This document shows positions 1-5,768 of a stretch of DNA of 5,768 nt, in pieces. Both the position numbers and the translations under genes were made by a program. This DNA comes from Planctomycetota bacterium (GTDB taxonomy: Bacteria; Planctomycetota; Phycisphaerae; UBA1845; UTPLA1), in NCBI GenBank assembly GCA_027295245.1, contig JAPULF010000066.1, positions 1 to 5,768 of the forward strand. Reading direction: 5' to 3'. Under the pieces are notes generated by a model, which saw nothing but the letters and a program-made list of their open reading frames with translations, did no database searches and was not told the DNA's origin. The first letter of the stretch is position 1, and every line of letters starts with the position of its first letter.

Positions 1-372
<372 letters not shown>

Positions 373-394
373 GTAATGGAGCATCCGAGTGACC

Positions 395-428
395 ACGGGA
401 CGGGGTGCGCCTCGTCCCGTTCTCGTTT
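395..428 (+). terminator. Candidate terminator or attenuator hairpin after groEL
   Basis: Bases 395-405 pair with 410-420 in an 11-bp stem containing one G-U pair, closed by the tetraloop TGCG. The stem is mostly G-C. The following bases, TCTCGTTT, are only moderately T-rich. It starts 23 nt after the groEL stop and ends 62 nt before the chosen dnaJ start. It fits an intrinsic terminator, or a partial terminator that lowers dnaJ-grpE expression relative to groEL. The weak T-tract makes its efficiency uncertain; it could instead protect the 3' end of groEL mRNA. Confidence 0.55.
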
Positions 429-482
429 GACGGGCGTTTCAGGCAATCGAGGCGTGCAAGAGGCTTCGGGCACGACGCGGCG

Positions 483-1613
483 ATGACGGTGGCACAAAAG
501 CGGGACTATTACGACGTGCTTGGTGTCGGCAAGGGGGCCGCGCCCGATGAAATCAAGCGGGCCTATCGCAAGGCCGCGATGAAGTACCATCCAGACCGAT
601 CAGAGGTGGCGGACGCCGAATCGAAATTCAAGGAAGCGGCCGAAGCCTACGAGATCCTGTCCGATCCGCAAAAACGCGGCAAGTACGATCGATTCGGTCA
701 TGCCGGGCTGTCGGGGACGGCCGGCCACGATTTCTCTCGGATGCGTCCGGACGACATCTTCAGCATCTTCGGCGATTTGTTCGGATCGGCATTCGGTGGA
801 GGCGGGCGGGTATCGCGCGGCCGCGACTTGCAGACCGAAGTCGTGCTCAGCCTCAAGGACGTGGGCAAAGACACCGAACACTCGATCGAATTCGAGCGCG
901 AGGATTTCTGCGACCGCTGCGCCGGCAAGGGCGCCGAGCCGGGTAGCGATGTTCGTTCCTGCGACACCTGCGGGGGATACGGTCAGGTCGAGCGCACCAG
1001 TGGCATGGGCTTTTTCAATACGCGTGTCGTGACCGTTTGCCCCGAATGTCGCGGCAACGGTTCGACGTTCTCGAAGGCCTGCAAGAGTTGCCACGGTCGG
1101 GGACGTTCCCCGAAGCGCCGCGTTGTCACGGTCAAGATTCCGGCCGGGGTACACGACGGACAAGGGGTCCGATTGCGCGGCGAAGGCGAGCCCGGCGAAA
1201 ACGGCTCGGAGCGCGGCGACCTTCACTGTTACGTTCGAATCAAGGCCCACCCGTACCTGGAGCGACACAGCAACGACCTGGTGTGCGACATACCGATCAG
1301 CTTCACACAGGCCGCCCTCGGTGCCAATGTCGAAGTGCCAACCCTGGGCGGAAAGGCGGAAGTGACCATACCGGCGGGCATTCAACACGGCGAATTGCTC
1401 CGCCTCTCGAAGCAGGGGTTGCCCGATCTGAGAACAGGCCGCGTGGGGGACCAGGTCGTACGCGTGTTGATCGAGATTCCACGGCGTCTCAACGAGCGGC
1501 AGCGGGACATTCTCCGTGATTTCGCGGAGACGGAAGACAAGCGCGTCCTGCCGGAAAGCAAGGGATTCTACGAGAAACTGAAGGATTTCCTGGCAGGCAT
1601 CGGGGAGGACTAA
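483..1613 (+). CDS. dnaJ: Chaperone DnaJ (type I Hsp40)
   Basis: DnaJ delivers unfolded clients to DnaK and stimulates DnaK ATP hydrolysis in the cytoplasm. The 376-residue product has the full type I layout and a typical length. The J domain (about 7-72) contains YYDVLGV and the essential HPD at 36-38. A short Gly/Phe region (about 73-109) includes DIFSIFGDLFG. The zinc domain has four intact CxxCxGxG motifs, with cysteines 143/146, 160/163, 186/189 and 200/203. The C-terminal client-binding and dimerisation domains run from about 212 to 376. The frame stays open upstream to a GTG at 405, but that start would lie in the groEL terminator stem and add 26 residues unlike a DnaJ N-terminus, so the ATG at 483 is preferred. 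No good Shine-Dalgarno stands before it; the nearest purine run (458-463) is 19 nt away. grpE follows after 6 nt, so the two are co-transcribed. No defect is visible. Confidence 0.96.
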   Translation: MTVAQKRDYYDVLGVGKGAAPDEIKRAYRKAAMKYHPDRSEVADAESKFKEAAEAYEILSDPQKRGKYDRFGHAGLSGTAGHDFSRMRPDDIFSIFGDLFGSAFGGGGRVSRGRDLQTEVVLSLKDVGKDTEHSIEFEREDFCDRCAGKGAEPGSDVRSCDTCGGYGQVERTSGMGFFNTRVVTVCPECRGNGSTFSKACKSCHGRGRSPKRRVVTVKIPAGVHDGQGVRLRGEGEPGENGSERGDLHCYVRIKAHPYLERHSNDLVCDIPISFTQAALGANVEVPTLGGKAEVTIPAGIQHGELLRLSKQGLPDLRTGRVGDQVVRVLIEIPRRLNERQRDILRDFAETEDKRVLPESKGFYEKLKDFLAGIGED

Positions 1614-1619
1614 CGAATC

Positions 1620-2282
1620 GTGGCGAGCGACGACACCGATTCCAAGGGCATCGACGGCGAAAGCAAGATCGTCACCGCAAGCGACGACGAAGTGGCGAGA
1701 TTCGCCGGGCCCTCACCGCGTCCGGAGAACGACAAAGATCAGGAACCCGGGCCTCGGGACGAGGATGAGTCGACCCGGCTGTGCCGGGAGCGCGACGAGT
1801 TCAAGGACAAGTACCTACGGGCGCAGGCCGAGTGTGCCAATACTTCCAGGCGCCTGCATCAGCAACACGCCAAGTCGCTGAAACTCGCGGGTATGGGCCT
1901 TGCCCGTGCGTTGCTGCCGGTGGTGGACAATTTTCACCGCACGCTCGACAGCCTCGACTCGAGCGAATCGGACGATCCCATTTTGGAAGGCGTCCGACTG
2001 ATCGCGGAGGAGTTTGATAAGACGTTGCGCGATCACGGTGTTGTTCCCATCGAGGCGACCGGCCACGCATTCGACCCTGTACTGCACCAGGCGTTGATGC
2101 AGGACTTCGAGACCGACGCCCCCGCCGGCACCGTGACACAGGAATTGGAGCGGGGTTACAAGATGAACGACCATGTGCTTCGCCCGGCCAAGGTGGCGGT
2201 TGCCGCACGGAAACCGGAAGCAGATTCGGAATCGGGTTCGGAATCGGATTCGGATTCGTCAGGGCCCGAAGCGAAAGAGTGA
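1620..2282 (+). CDS. grpE: GrpE, nucleotide-exchange factor for DnaK
   Basis: GrpE dimers release ADP from DnaK and so complete the DnaK-DnaJ folding cycle; in E. coli GrpE also acts as a thermosensor. The product has 220 residues. Residues 1-50 are acidic and probably disordered. A helical, coiled-coil-like region (about 50-110) includes LARALLPVVDNFHRTL. The DnaK-contacting C-terminal domain carries the hallmarks FDPVLHQAL (151-159) and GYKMNDHVLRPAKVAVA (179-195). The start is a GTG, supported by the strong Shine-Dalgarno GGGGAGGA at 1602-1609, which lies inside the dnaJ 3' end, 10 nt before the start. With a 6-nt intergenic gap, translational coupling to dnaJ is likely. The C-terminus (202-213) is an odd alternating acidic/serine tail encoded by hexamer repeats. 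dnaK itself is not in the window and must be elsewhere. Confidence 0.95.
   Translation: MASDDTDSKGIDGESKIVTASDDEVARFAGPSPRPENDKDQEPGPRDEDESTRLCRERDEFKDKYLRAQAECANTSRRLHQQHAKSLKLAGMGLARALLPVVDNFHRTLDSLDSSESDDPILEGVRLIAEEFDKTLRDHGVVPIEATGHAFDPVLHQALMQDFETDAPAGTVTQELERGYKMNDHVLRPAKVAVAARKPEADSESGSESDSDSSGPEAKE
2223..2258 (+). repeat. Six tandem 6-bp units (GATTCG/GAATCG/GGTTCG) at the 3' end of grpE
   Basis: The six consecutive units are GATTCG, GAATCG, GGTTCG, GAATCG, GATTCG and GATTCG. They are in frame with grpE and encode alternating Asp/Glu/Gly and Ser (residues 202-213). Because the unit is a multiple of three, copy-number change by slippage would keep the frame and only lengthen or shorten the acidic tail. 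Every second codon is the same TCG, which favours recent DNA-level duplication over independent selection for serine. That reading is inference. Confidence 0.85.
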
Positions 2283-2334
2283 GCCGCGAGGCTGCTACAC
2301 GAGGTAATCCGGCGTCGACCGGAACGTGAGAATC

Positions 2335-2724
2335 ATGCCGACCTACGAATACGAGTGCAAGAAGTGCGGATCGACATTCGACATCTTTCAATCTATCAAG
2401 GCCTCGCCGCTCGGAAAGGCCGCGTGCGAAAAATGCGGGACCGTTCGACCGGTCCGGCGGTTGATCGGAACCGGCGGCGGCGTGATCTTCAAGGGCTCGG
2501 GCTTCTACCAGACGGACTATCGAAGCGAGAGCTATAAGAAGGCGGCCAAGGCGGAAAAGGAATCATCCGGATCTTCCGACGCTAAGAGCGGCGACGCTAA
2601 GAGCGGCGACGCCAAGAGTGGTGACTCCAAGAGCGGCGACACGAAGGCGAAACCGACCGACGGCAAGGCCGCTTCGGCGGCTCCGAAAAAGTCCGGCTCG
2701 AACGGCGGTTCTTCATCCGATTGA
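2335..2724 (+). CDS. FmdB-type zinc-ribbon protein with repetitive hydrophilic tail
   Basis: The 129-residue product begins MPTYEYEC, the hallmark of the FmdB/putative regulatory zinc-ribbon family. The four presumed zinc ligands are C8, C11, C31 and C34 (CKKC and CEKC). The core ends near GGGVIFKGSGFYQTDY (47-62), also typical of the family. The role is poorly known: FmdB was named as a possible regulator of amidase/formamidase genes, and most members are uncharacterised. From about residue 63 the protein becomes a Lys/Ser/Gly/Asp-rich, probably disordered tail, with four DAKSG-like repeats at 82-101 and a Ser/Gly-rich end. A GTG at 2326 is also in frame, but the family N-terminus and the lack of a Shine-Dalgarno before 2326 favour ATG 2335. 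It lies 52 nt after grpE, so it probably shares the chaperone transcript. The family call is secure; the function is not. Confidence 0.9.
   Translation: MPTYEYECKKCGSTFDIFQSIKASPLGKAACEKCGTVRPVRRLIGTGGGVIFKGSGFYQTDYRSESYKKAAKAEKESSGSSDAKSGDAKSGDAKSGDSKSGDTKAKPTDGKAASAAPKKSGSNGGSSSD
2578..2637 (+). repeat. Four tandem 15-bp units encoding DAKSG in the zinc-ribbon gene
   Basis: Units start at 2578, 2593, 2608 and 2623. The first two are identical (GACGCTAAGAGCGGC). The third differs at three third-codon positions and the fourth changes GCT to TCC, giving DSKSG. A partial fifth unit (GACACGAAG) follows. The unit is in frame, so copy-number changes would not break the gene. The perfect first pair indicates a recent duplication. 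Confidence 0.92.
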
Positions 2725-2836
2725 CGGGCCGCCGATCCGACACTTCGCCCGAACACGAAGATTCGTACACATCCGGGCTACCCGAACCGCCGGTCCAGGG
2801 CAGATATAAGAACTGTAGAGACCTGACCGGAGCCGT

Positions 2837-2870
2837 CCCGATCGCGATCTTTATAAGGGAGCGAATCGGG
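2837..2870 (+). other. Possible imperfect hairpin in the intergenic region
   Basis: CCCGATCGC (2837-2845) can pair with GCG-A-ATCGGG (2861-2870) if A2864 is bulged out, leaving a 15-nt loop that contains TTTATAAGG. No T-tract follows, so it is not a standard terminator. It may be a chance structure in GC-rich DNA, or part of the 3' end of the zinc-ribbon transcript. Confidence 0.25.
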
Positions 2871-2930
2871 GATTGGGGGATCGGTGTCACGAGGGGCCAA
2901 ACTGCCCAAAAAACATCTGGGATCGGGGCC

Positions 2931-2958
2931 TTGCCGCGGTCCCGGGCCGTTTTATAAT
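2931..2958 (+). promoter_or_regulatory. Sigma-70-type promoter for the membrane-protein gene
   Basis: The -35 element TTGCCG (2931-2936, 4 of 6 to TTGACA) and a perfect -10 TATAAT (2953-2958) are separated by 16 nt. Transcription would start near 2965, giving a leader of about 110 nt before the gene at 3078. In GC-rich DNA a perfect TATAAT at this spacing and place is notable. The -35 half also falls within a possible small hairpin (2924-2944), so terminator and promoter readings overlap here. Confidence 0.6.
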
Positions 2959-2993
2959 CGCGTTCTGGGTTTCGTGCTTGTCACGGACGCCCG

Positions 2994-3024
2994 CTCGCCG
3001 TCGGAGGGCACACCGGTCGGCGAG
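2994..3024 (+). other. Hairpin in the predicted 5' leader
   Basis: CTCGCCG (2994-3000) is the exact reverse complement of CGGCGAG (3018-3024). Inside it, CGG (3002-3004) can also pair with CCG (3013-3015), giving a loop of AGGGCACA. It lies in the predicted leader, about 40 nt before the Shine-Dalgarno. I recognise no known riboswitch; it may be simple leader structure. Confidence 0.4.
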
Positions 3025-3064
3025 GTGCTCGTTGTGGAAAGCCGTCTTGAAGGCAGGAATGTTC

Positions 3065-3070
3065 GGAGGA
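3065..3070 (+). promoter_or_regulatory. Strong Shine-Dalgarno site deciding the start at 3078
   Basis: GGAGGA lies 7 nt before the ATG, the best ribosome-binding site in the window. It fixes the start of the membrane-protein gene. Confidence 0.85.
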
Positions 3071-3077
3071 GATCCGT

Positions 3078-4493
3078 ATGGCCGAGGGTGAAAAGGATCC
3101 GGTTCGATCCAACTGGTGGGAGCAGATGCGCTTCACGCAATTGTTCCGGGCATTTCAGATGGCCATTCGGCCTACGAAGCTGGCCCTTGCATTTTGCGCA
3201 ATCTTAAGCGTTTACACAGCCGGCCGATTGCTCGACTTCGCCTGGTTCTCCTCCAGTAAGCCCGTCGCCGTAGTGGACGCCCAGAGCGGTCGCGTCATTC
3301 AAAGCGAACTCGACGTCTACCTTTCGGAGGCGGTGGGGGATCGGTCCGAAGCCGCCAAGAAATGGGGCGAGGGTATCGAGAAGAAGCACCACGTCGGCGT
3401 ATTCAGCTTGCTGCTCTCCAAGTCCGGGCCGGTCGCAAGCGGTTTGATCGGCTCGGCGCTGGCATTGGACCCGAGAGGCGTATTCGCAGAAGTGGTGCGC
3501 GCCGTCAACATAAAACTCTGGCTGATCGAAATGCATCCGTTCTACGCGATACTCTTTTCGATCGCGTGGCTGTTCTGTTGGGCGGTGTTCGGGGGGGCGT
3601 TGTGCCGCGCCGCATCGATCCATGCAACCCGTGATGAGTTCATCAGCTTCGGCGAGGGGATCACGTTCGCCTGGTCGAGGCTCAAGAGCTTTATCTTTGC
3701 TCCGCTGCTGCCGTGGATGTTAATCGGTTTGGCCGGCTTTATTCTGGCACTGGGCGGATTGGTCGGCGCCATTCCATGGGTGGGTGAACTGTTCGTGGGA
3801 ATCCTGTTCGTTATCGCCCTGCTGATCGGCTTCGGGATCGCACTCGTCTTCATCGCCGCCGTCGGCGGCTATTGGTTGTTGTTTCCGACCATCGCCACCG
3901 AGGGATCGGACGCCGCGGACGCCCTGGCACGCTCATTCAACTACATCTACAACCGGCCGTGGAAGGCGGCATTTTACTATTTCGTTTCGCTGGCTTACGG
4001 CGTGATTTGCTTTTGCTTCGTGAAATTCCTCGTTCGAGTCATGCTCATATTCGTGCATCTGTTCGTGGGCTTGACGATGAACTGGGGCAACGCCACCGTG
4101 GAAGCGGGCGACGACGGCAGCGCGCGAACCGGCGAGAACAAGCTTACTGCAATCTGGCAGGCGCCGAAGATCGACGGCTCGAACGCTTTTTGGGGCGGGT
4201 TCGACGGGGCGAGACTTGAAGGGGCGGAACTCGCTAAGACGAGTTGGGTGTCGCGGGGCTTCTTCAAGCTCTGGATTTATCTGTTGGTGGGATTGGTGGC
4301 CGCCTTTGGCGTCAGCTTCTGCTACTCGGCCTGCACACTGGTATACTTGCTGTTGCGTCGAGAGGTCGACGCAACCGACATGGAAGATGTTTATCTGGAT
4401 GAATACGAAAGCGAGCCCGGCGCCCATCCGCCCGCGACGGGCCCGGGCGAATCCGAGTCCGGAGGCACGTCGCTCCCGGTCGTCGGTCAATAG
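3078..4493 (+). CDS. Polytopic membrane protein of unknown function
   Basis: I do not recognise a characterised family. The 471-residue product has about six hydrophobic segments: roughly 34-54, 153-178, 205-230, 235-268 (long, possibly two), 298-330 and 396-427. Basic flanks (RPTK at 31-34, RR at 427-428) put both ends in the cytoplasm. That leaves two likely extracytoplasmic domains, about 55-150 and 331-395. The cytoplasmic loop between the fourth and fifth segments has the sequence TEGSDAADALARSFNYIYNRPW (about 274-295), which resembles a segment I associate with uncharacterised planctomycete multi-pass proteins. That link is from memory. The C-terminal tail is acidic, then Pro/Gly/Ser-rich (431-471). 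No catalytic motif, transporter signature or ATPase domain is visible. The start is fixed by GGAGGA 7 nt upstream. The gene has its own promoter candidate and a leader of about 110 nt, so it is probably independent of the chaperone operon. Confidence 0.85.
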   Translation: MAEGEKDPVRSNWWEQMRFTQLFRAFQMAIRPTKLALAFCAILSVYTAGRLLDFAWFSSSKPVAVVDAQSGRVIQSELDVYLSEAVGDRSEAAKKWGEGIEKKHHVGVFSLLLSKSGPVASGLIGSALALDPRGVFAEVVRAVNIKLWLIEMHPFYAILFSIAWLFCWAVFGGALCRAASIHATRDEFISFGEGITFAWSRLKSFIFAPLLPWMLIGLAGFILALGGLVGAIPWVGELFVGILFVIALLIGFGIALVFIAAVGGYWLLFPTIATEGSDAADALARSFNYIYNRPWKAAFYYFVSLAYGVICFCFVKFLVRVMLIFVHLFVGLTMNWGNATVEAGDDGSARTGENKLTAIWQAPKIDGSNAFWGGFDGARLEGAELAKTSWVSRGFFKLWIYLLVGLVAAFGVSFCYSACTLVYLLLRREVDATDMEDVYLDEYESEPGAHPPATGPGESESGGTSLPVVGQ

Positions 4494-4539
4494 GGCCTGT
4501 CGGTTTAGGCCACGGGCTTCGACCATGCTTGCATTCGTC

Positions 4540-4559
4540 GCACGACTGACCCGTCGTGC
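4540..4559 (+). other. Inverted repeat between the membrane-protein and lipoprotein genes
   Basis: GCACGAC (4540-4546) pairs perfectly with GTCGTGC (4553-4559) around the 6-nt loop TGACCC. No T-run follows, so it is at best a weak terminator or a transcript-stabilising stem. It could also be a protein-binding dyad upstream of the lipoprotein gene, since I see no clear promoter in this 105-bp gap. Confidence 0.4.
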
Positions 4560-4598
4560 ATACACGCAGTCTTAACACCTCGCCGCGGAGACGAAGCC

Positions 4599-5768
4599 AT
4601 GCGCTCTATCGTCTTTCGGGTTGCTCTTCTCAGCTTGCTCTTGCTGCCGATGGGTTGCGCCACCGAATTGCTGATCTACTTCGGCATTCTCTTTCCCCCC
4701 AGCACGGCCGGCGCGACGCTCGGAAGTGTGAATCCCGGCGGCGGGGGTACAACGCTGGCGAATCCCGGCACCACCATACCCACGACCACGCAACCCGCGG
4801 CCATCCAACCGCCGCCGTTCCTGGCGAGCCTGTTGGATCCGCTGCTGGAACAGACCGCCGGGGCCACCGTGGTCCGCCTGGCCGACATGAACCAGGACGG
4901 CGCGATCGACTTCGTCACCGGTTCAAGTGAATCGCAACCGGTTCAACTGCACCTCCGCAACCCCGGCGGCCTCGACTACACGACGATCTCCATCGCCGGC
5001 GGAGGACCGATCGCCCGCATGAACAATCTCCACATCGCCGACTTCGACGGCGACGGCAATCTGGACATCGCGGTGCTGATCAACGACACCGGATTCGTTC
5101 CGGTGCCGACGGCCACCCTCCGCGGGGCGGTCGTTCTCCTGTTCGCGCCCCCCGACCCGTCGGACGCCCTGTTGTGGACGACGGTCACGATCGACGCGAC
5201 GTTTGTGCTGCCGGAGGACTCCACGTCCATGACCGACTTCGCAATCGCCGACTTCGACGGGATCAACGGTCCTGACATCGCGCTCATCTCGAACGAGATC
5301 GACGATAACAAGGTGATCTACTTGTATCCGAACCCCGGTGGCGCCAATGCCCGAAACGGAGTCCAGTGGGTGCAGTCCCTGATCGAGGCCGATGCGGTGG
5401 TGGGTGCCGCGATTCGGGCGACGGATGTAGACTTGGACGGCGACACGGACCTGGTGGCCGCCTTTCCGACCGCCAAGACGTTCAACGTCAGATGGCTTCG
5501 GAATCCGCTGGTGGAATCGGGCGTCGGGGCCGTGACGGCTGGGGCGTGGTCCCGTCAGTTCGTCGGCCAGCAAGAGGGAGGGGCGGACCTCGTGGACATA
5601 GGCGACATCGACGGCGACGGCGACGTGGACGTGTGTGTCGGCAGCGTGGCCTTCGGACTGGTGCAGTGGTTCGAGAACCCCGGGGCGGCGGCCGTCGGCG
5701 TGCAGGGATTCCCCTGGCAGGTGTTCAACATCGTTCAGTTGGAGGGCGGCTTCGCGATGAACCAGATC
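4599..5768 (+). CDS. Secreted lipoprotein with FG-GAP/VCBS-type calcium-binding repeats, 3' truncated by the window
   Basis: The frame is open for 390 codons from ATG 4599 to the last base, so the C-terminus is missing. GGAG at 4587-4590 sits 8 nt before the start. The N-terminus is a lipoprotein signal: MRSIVFR, a Leu-rich core, then LPMGC with the lipidated cysteine at 20. The -3 residue is Pro, so the lipobox is imperfect. A Pro/Thr/Gly-rich linker follows (about 34-73). Five Asp-rich loops then recur about every 60 residues: DMNQDGAID (96-104), DFDGDGNLD (148-156), DFDGINGPD (218-226, degenerate), DVDLDGDTD (276-284) and DIDGDGDVD (336-344). These match calcium-binding loops of FG-GAP/VCBS beta-propeller blades. 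Most blades also carry an Asn-Pro turn such as RNPGG, PNPGG or WFENPG. The likely site is the cell surface or periplasm, in adhesion or ligand binding. No enzyme domain is seen in the visible part. Confidence 0.88.
   Translation, partial: MRSIVFRVALLSLLLLPMGCATELLIYFGILFPPSTAGATLGSVNPGGGGTTLANPGTTIPTTTQPAAIQPPPFLASLLDPLLEQTAGATVVRLADMNQDGAIDFVTGSSESQPVQLHLRNPGGLDYTTISIAGGGPIARMNNLHIADFDGDGNLDIAVLINDTGFVPVPTATLRGAVVLLFAPPDPSDALLWTTVTIDATFVLPEDSTSMTDFAIADFDGINGPDIALISNEIDDNKVIYLYPNPGGANARNGVQWVQSLIEADAVVGAAIRATDVDLDGDTDLVAAFPTAKTFNVRWLRNPLVESGVGAVTAGAWSRQFVGQQEGGADLVDIGDIDGDGDVDVCVGSVAFGLVQWFENPGAAAVGVQGFPWQVFNIVQLEGGFAMNQI

Larger units (their letters stand above)
2725..3077. other. Intergenic region of about 350 bp without a convincing gene
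   Basis: This gap separates the chaperone/zinc-ribbon block from the envelope genes. Short open frames exist, but none has both a plausible ribosome-binding site and a recognisable protein. It holds a promoter candidate at 2931-2958, a possible imperfect hairpin at 2837-2870 and a hairpin in the downstream leader at 2994-3024. I see no clear intrinsic terminator right after the zinc-ribbon gene. A 7-bp GC-rich stem (2924-2930 with 2938-2944) followed by GGCCGTTTT could be a weak one, and it overlaps the promoter -35. Confidence 0.7.

Noticed and set aside
405..482. Upstream GTG start for dnaJ adding 26 residues
   Set aside because: The GTG sits in the hairpin after groEL, and the added residues are Arg/Phe-rich and unlike any DnaJ N-terminus. 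ATG 483 gives the expected spacing to the J domain.
600..1388. 262-codon open frame on the - strand opposite dnaJ
   Set aside because: It lies wholly antisense to a complete, well-conserved dnaJ. Its translation has no recognisable motif, and the open frame is explained by GC-rich codon usage.
1801..2391. 196-codon - strand frame opposite grpE
   Set aside because: The translation is Arg/Pro/Ser-rich with no motif and covers the conserved grpE core; it is an antisense shadow.
2578..2637. CRISPR-like array
   Set aside because: The 15-bp units are directly adjacent with no spacers and are in frame inside a gene; this is a coding tandem repeat.
2805..2857. TATAAG at 2805-2810 and 2852-2857 as additional -10 boxes
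   Set aside because: Neither has a recognisable -35 at 16-18 nt upstream; the site at 2953 is much better.
2884..3207. Possible 107-codon gene in the intergenic region, running into the membrane-protein gene
   Set aside because: It starts at a GTG whose purine run is only 3 nt away, crosses the predicted promoter, and overlaps 130 bp of a well-supported gene in another frame. The protein is not recognisable.
3933..4565. 210-codon - strand frame over the end of the membrane-protein gene
   Set aside because: It is antisense to clear transmembrane coding sequence and has no motif or convincing start.
4923..5573. 216-codon - strand frame opposite the lipoprotein gene
   Set aside because: The + strand frame has a signal peptide and periodic calcium loops. 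The - strand product is Arg/Val/His/Gly-rich, as expected from reading repeated GAC/GGC codons backwards.

Overview
This is a GC-rich bacterial window in which every supported gene lies on the + strand. It holds the 3' end of groEL, then dnaJ, grpE and a small FmdB-type zinc-ribbon gene. A non-coding gap of about 350 bp follows, then a polytopic membrane protein of unknown function and the 5' part of a lipoprotein carrying FG-GAP/VCBS-type calcium-binding repeats. The lipoprotein gene stays open to the last base of the window. My best guess for the source is a member of the Planctomycetota. This rests on the style of the membrane protein (a SFNYIYNRPW-like segment), the GroEL tail without GGM repeats, the repeat-rich lipoprotein and the chaperone gene order. 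It is an inference from memory, not a search result.

Region 1 (1-2724) is a protein-quality-control block. GroEL (partial, 1-372) ends just before an 11-bp GC-rich hairpin that looks like a terminator or attenuator. DnaJ (483-1613) is a complete type I J-protein with HPD and four intact CxxCxGxG zinc motifs. GrpE (1620-2282), the nucleotide-exchange factor for DnaK, starts 6 nt after dnaJ and is surely co-transcribed with it. A zinc-ribbon protein (2335-2724) follows 52 nt later. DnaK, the partner of both DnaJ and GrpE, is not in the window. GrpE and the zinc-ribbon protein both end in low-complexity tails encoded by short in-frame DNA tandem repeats.

Region 2 (2725-3077) has no convincing gene. 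It holds a good sigma-70-type promoter (TTGCCG, 16 nt, TATAAT) about 120 bp before the next gene, a leader that can form a hairpin, and a strong Shine-Dalgarno site.

Region 3 (3078-5768) carries two envelope genes: a membrane protein with about six transmembrane segments and two probable extracytoplasmic loops, and a secreted lipoprotein with a Pro/Thr/Gly-rich tether and at least five calcium-binding repeats at a spacing of about 60 residues, probably part of a beta-propeller. I found no mobile element, CRISPR array, tRNA or rRNA. Nothing here clearly amounts to a new multi-gene system. The least explained items are the membrane protein, its leader, and the repeat-tailed zinc-ribbon protein attached to the chaperone operon.
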